From Candidatus Coatesiibacteriota bacterium (lineage in GTDB: Bacteria; JAFGND01), in assembly GCA_016927185.1 (NCBI GenBank), contig JAFGND010000048.1:1-17134 (forward strand): a DNA stretch of 17,134 nt, in the 5' to 3' direction. Position 1 is the stretch's first letter. Each line of letters begins with the position of its first letter. Under the pieces are notes generated by a model, which was given only the letters and a program-made list of their open reading frames with translations, was not told the DNA's origin and made no database searches. This document shows, piece by piece, positions 14,480 through 17,134 of this stretch. Both the position numbers and the translations under genes were made by a program.

Positions 14480-14674
14480 ATGAGAAAAGCAGTTTTCATT
14501 ATTCTTACCTTTATTATGGTAATAGTATTGATAGAAGGTTCTTCAAGAGCGGTATTCTACTTATCAGTAACTTCATGCTCAGATGAATCTGAAAAATTCT
14601 GGTTACTTGCCAGAGATAGGAAGGAAGAAGTCATAAACACTGGAGATGTAAGCTGGAATAACCAGGAATTATAG
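14480..14674 (+). pseudogene. Decayed SGNH hydrolase, middle copy
   Basis: This 64-codon frame begins MRKAVFIILT and matches the N-terminal helix and juxtamembrane part of its neighbours (LIEGSSRAVFY, ESEKFWLLARDRK). It then jumps directly to VINTGDVSWNNQEL, which corresponds to about residues 143-157 of the full copies (VINAGDLGWNSMELL in the downstream copy). About 87 codons, including the GGST nucleophile block, have been lost in frame. Where the full copies have a Leu codon TTG after ELL's first Leu, this copy has TAG, and a one-base deletion and divergence follow. It is a remnant, not a working enzyme. A short membrane peptide could still be made. Confidence 0.85.
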
Positions 14675-14714
14675 ATAAGATAATAGAAGAAAGGATTTTT
14701 TTCAGGAAAGAGAA

Positions 14715-15887
14715 ATGCATATGAGTAAATTGAAAAAAATGATCTTTGTTTTTTTCACGATATTATTCATGATTGTATTAATAGAGGCAACTTGCAGGAT
14801 TGTTTTCTATTGTTTCAAGACTTCAAGAGCAGCGGAATCCAAGAAATTCTGGTTGTTTTCAATGATAAGAAAGAATTCCAACAAAAATCCACATTATTAT
14901 AGCTTTCCATATCTGCCATATATACCTCATCAAAACAAAACCCCAAACACCTACACTAATTCAAAATCATTCAGGGGTTATGAATTCAATGAAAAGAAGG
15001 GAAAAGATGACATAAGGATTTTCTGTCTAGGCGGTTCAACAACATATGGATATGATCATGAAATAGAAAGCACTTATCCTTATATGCTGGAAAAGAAGCT
15101 AAATGAATATTATAAAGGCAAGTTAAAAGGCAAGATAGAAGTTATAAATGCTGGTGATCTTGGCTGGAACAGCATGGAGTTATTGATACAGATGTCTGTA
15201 AGATGCTTGCAGTATGATCCAGATTTATTCATATTTTATGAAGCAATAAATGATTGCACGCCAGCTTTTCTCAATAAAGACAAGGGGGTTACTGTTTTTG
15301 AAGGCGATTTCAGTCATTGCAGAAGGAAACTTAAACCGCAAGACAAAACCTGCTTTGATACTCTTCCAAGATGGCTTGATTATTCAGCCTTGTTCACTAT
15401 GGTAAGATGGCGGGTTCTATTGGATACCAAGTTTATGGGATTAGTCTGGGCAACACAAGCAGGATGTGAAAAGTATTATCCAGTTTACAACAACGAGAAT
15501 TTTGTTACTCTTGAGGTGACAAAAAGAAATCTGAAAACAATGGCTGGAATCTCTAAAGCCCACAGAATTCCTATTGTATATATAACTCAATTCTATGCAG
15601 AGGATCATTACAAGAAGGGAGAGAGGAGATGTTTTTTGTGGAGTTACCCAGTACTCACTGAAAAGATAAAAGAAATTTACCAAATGCAAAAGCAAATAGC
15701 TGATGAGAATCCTGATTGGGTTTATTATATTGATATTATTGAAGATATGAAGCCTTATTCTACCGAAGTAACAGATGCTGTCCATATGACAATAAAAGGG
15801 AACGACATACTGACTGAATTGATGAAGAAAAAGCTTATCCCTGTTATAGATACAATATTACTTAGAAAGGCAGAAGAAAAGCAATAA
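14715..15887 (+). CDS. Membrane-anchored SGNH hydrolase, copy 2
   Basis: The 390-residue protein has the same layout and length as copy 1: an N-terminal helix (9-23), a juxtamembrane TCRIVFYCFKTSRAAESKKF segment, and the SGNH domain. Block I is LGGSTTYG with Ser108, block II is INAGDLGW, block III reads AIND (177-180), and block V is DAVHM with Asp354 and His357. Ala replaces the usual Gly of GxND, but Asn179 is kept. A 35-bp stretch (15171-15205) is identical to 13753-13787 in copy 1. A ribosome site, AGGAAAG, lies 7 nt before ATG 14715; the second ATG at 14721 is less well placed. It converges on the glycosyltransferase gene with 14 nt between. Divergent substrate use from copy 1 is possible. 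Confidence 0.88.
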   Translation: MHMSKLKKMIFVFFTILFMIVLIEATCRIVFYCFKTSRAAESKKFWLFSMIRKNSNKNPHYYSFPYLPYIPHQNKTPNTYTNSKSFRGYEFNEKKGKDDIRIFCLGGSTTYGYDHEIESTYPYMLEKKLNEYYKGKLKGKIEVINAGDLGWNSMELLIQMSVRCLQYDPDLFIFYEAINDCTPAFLNKDKGVTVFEGDFSHCRRKLKPQDKTCFDTLPRWLDYSALFTMVRWRVLLDTKFMGLVWATQAGCEKYYPVYNNENFVTLEVTKRNLKTMAGISKAHRIPIVYITQFYAEDHYKKGERRCFLWSYPVLTEKIKEIYQMQKQIADENPDWVYYIDIIEDMKPYSTEVTDAVHMTIKGNDILTELMKKKLIPVIDTILLRKAEEKQ

Positions 15888-15901
15888 ATATAGTCGTTAC
15901 C

Positions 15902-17134
15902 TTATACATATTTAACGAATCTCAAAGCCTTGAAGCACATCTTTAACAGCCAGATTCCGTTTTCTATTCTCTTATTGATTTTTGTTTCACCATAAGTTCT
16001 GTCTCTGTAATGAATTGGAAGGTCAATAATCTTCAGATGGAGGTTTGCTGCCCCGAAAAGAAGCTCGAAATCCCCGAACTTGTCGAAATCTCCCCAGAAT
16101 TTCCTGAAATACTTCAATCTCTCATAATCTCTCCTGAAAAGAACTTTTGTTCCACAGAGAGTATCTTTGACTCTCTGACCAAGCAGGAAAGTGAAAGCAT
16201 AACCAAAGAACTTGTTTGCAATTATGTTGGCTGCACGCATTGCCTGGCTTTCCATTGGATAGATAAGCCTGCTCCCATTAACAAATTCTGCATAACCCTT
16301 GTAAATCGGTTCAAGAAAACTCGGGATTTCCTCAGGAGCAACAGTCAGATCCGCATCCAGAATCAAGACTATATCACCTTTTGCATTATCAAAGCCAACC
16401 CAGTCACTCTGGGCTTTTCCCTTTTGAGGTCCCATGAAAAGCTTTATGTCTTTTTCAGGATATGCATCTATAACTCTTTTTATCTCATCTGCAGTTCCGT
16501 CAGGTGAATAATCATCAACGAAGATGATTTCAGTATGAGATCCAAGCTCAGACAGTCTTGTCACTGCAGGTTCAACGTTCCCCTTCTCATTCATGCAGGG
16601 AATTATGACACTTACTGAAAACTTTTCATTGCTTCTATCCTTCACCATCCTTGCAACTGTAACCTCAAGGAAATTAAAAGGTTGCATGCACGGGAATCTT
16701 CCGAAGAATTTATTCACTACGGAAGACAGAAGTGGAACATGAAAAGGCATAAGCAATGCTCTGTGTGTTTTAATTGATTGAAATCCAGTAAGATATAACA
16801 GATTATCCAGGTCATTGGCTGACACCCAGTTACCAGAAGGGTGTTCAAGTTTCAATTTCAGGGATTCTGTTATTGATGCTATAGGTTCCCATAAATAATT
16901 ATAGGTGATACATATAATTCTTGTTTTGTCTGTACATACTTTTCTGAGATTTTCGAAAAAGCCCTGCAAATCAAGTATAATTTCAGCAGCATTAATCATG
17001 AATATGTAATCAAATGTCTCATCAATATTTATCTCCTCAGGCTCCTGCAGAAGAAAAGTAAGTTCAGGATATTGCTCCTTTGCCAGTCCTATTGAAGTAG
17101 GTCTGTTATCTATACCAACTCCATAAGCTGGTTC
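15902..17134 (-). CDS. Methyltransferase-glycosyltransferase 2 fusion, 5' end cut by window
   Basis: The open frame continues to the right edge with no stop, so the ATG at 16999 is internal. Of 410 visible residues, 1-165 are the later part of a class I SAM-dependent methyltransferase: YGVGIDNRP, FDYIFMINAA, LRKVC, and a C-terminal lid with LLYLTGF. About 172-410 are a family 2 glycosyltransferase: VSVIIPCMNEKGNV, IIFVDDYSPDGTAD, LILDADLT with the metal-binding DAD (260-262), and LCGTKVLFRRD. It resembles polyprenyl-phosphate sugar transferases. No C-terminal membrane helices follow. It ends 14 nt from the convergent SGNH gene. This domain pair is known in bifunctional envelope-glycan enzymes. 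The sugar and acceptor are unknown. Confidence 0.88.
   Translation of the reverse strand, partial: EPAYGVGIDNRPTSIGLAKEQYPELTFLLQEPEEINIDETFDYIFMINAAEIILDLQGFFENLRKVCTDKTRIICITYNYLWEPIASITESLKLKLEHPSGNWVSANDLDNLLYLTGFQSIKTHRALLMPFHVPLLSSVVNKFFGRFPCMQPFNFLEVTVARMVKDRSNEKFSVSVIIPCMNEKGNVEPAVTRLSELGSHTEIIFVDDYSPDGTADEIKRVIDAYPEKDIKLFMGPQKGKAQSDWVGFDNAKGDIVLILDADLTVAPEEIPSFLEPIYKGYAEFVNGSRLIYPMESQAMRAANIIANKFFGYAFTFLLGQRVKDTLCGTKVLFRRDYERLKYFRKFWGDFDKFGDFELLFGAANLHLKIIDLPIHYRDRTYGETKINKRIENGIWLLKMCFKALRFVKYV

Noticed and set aside
14672-14674. TAG as a possible readthrough or recoded codon in the middle SGNH copy
   Set aside because: The frame is further broken just after by a one-base deletion and more stops, and the nucleophile block is already lost, so decay explains it better.
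16010-16507. A 165-codon open frame on the plus strand
   Set aside because: It is antisense to the GT2 domain and has no recognisable protein features.
1-17134. tRNA genes including tRNA-Sec, rRNA, CRISPR arrays, transposases, toxin-antitoxin pairs or defence systems
   Set aside because: The gaps between genes are all short and hold no cloverleaf-like or spaced repeat structure that I could see, and no protein carries transposase, nuclease-effector or toxin signatures beyond YraN.

Overview
This window reads as about 17 kb of a low-GC (mid-30s percent by eye), densely coded bacterial chromosome. It probably comes from a diderm (Gram-negative-type), anaerobic, little-studied lineage. The diderm reading rests on a predicted outer-membrane beta-barrel, a lipoprotein and a secreted repeat protein. 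The anaerobic reading rests on an EFR1-type flavodoxin/ferredoxin protein and a SelA-family gene. AGA and ATA codons are common and the standard genetic code fits every gene. I cannot name the phylum. No tRNA, rRNA, CRISPR array or insertion sequence was found, and no gene-free stretch exceeds about 150 bases.

Layout. (1) 1-1533, minus strand: the start of a secreted protein with 'PNGGE' beta-sandwich repeats (cut by the window edge), then two overlapping half-size permease genes of the YraQ/ArsP type. (2) 1605-3515, plus: a 636-residue orphan protein. (3) 5367-3544, minus: a HAD-like protein and a UgtP/MGDG-synthase-type glycolipid glycosyltransferase, 12 nt apart. (4) 8863-5511, minus: a tightly packed run yraN, selA-like, lipoprotein, grpE-like and beta-barrel, with 1-4 nt overlaps at the first three junctions. 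(5) A divergent promoter region at 9740-9858 separates an EFR1 ferredoxin protein (minus) from a folate cluster (plus): folB, a 100-residue orphan, and folK fused to a low-molecular-weight protein tyrosine phosphatase. (6) 11506-17134: an envelope-glycan neighbourhood with a DUF2723/TMEM260-type membrane glycosyltransferase carrying a TPR-like tail, a tandem array of membrane-anchored SGNH hydrolases (full copy, decayed copy, full copy), and a methyltransferase-glycosyltransferase 2 fusion cut by the right edge.

How the parts relate. Much of the window concerns the cell envelope: glycolipid synthesis, lipid-linked or protein glycosylation, SGNH esterases or acyltransferases, a lipoprotein and a barrel. 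Interleaved are folate synthesis, a possible selenocysteine step and a chaperone cofactor.

The least ordinary items are the FolK-LMW-PTP fusion, the SelA-like protein that lacks its tRNA-binding N-terminal domain, the SGNH array with a visibly decaying middle copy, the permease split into two genes, and a CTTGAC element repeated in several gene-upstream regions.
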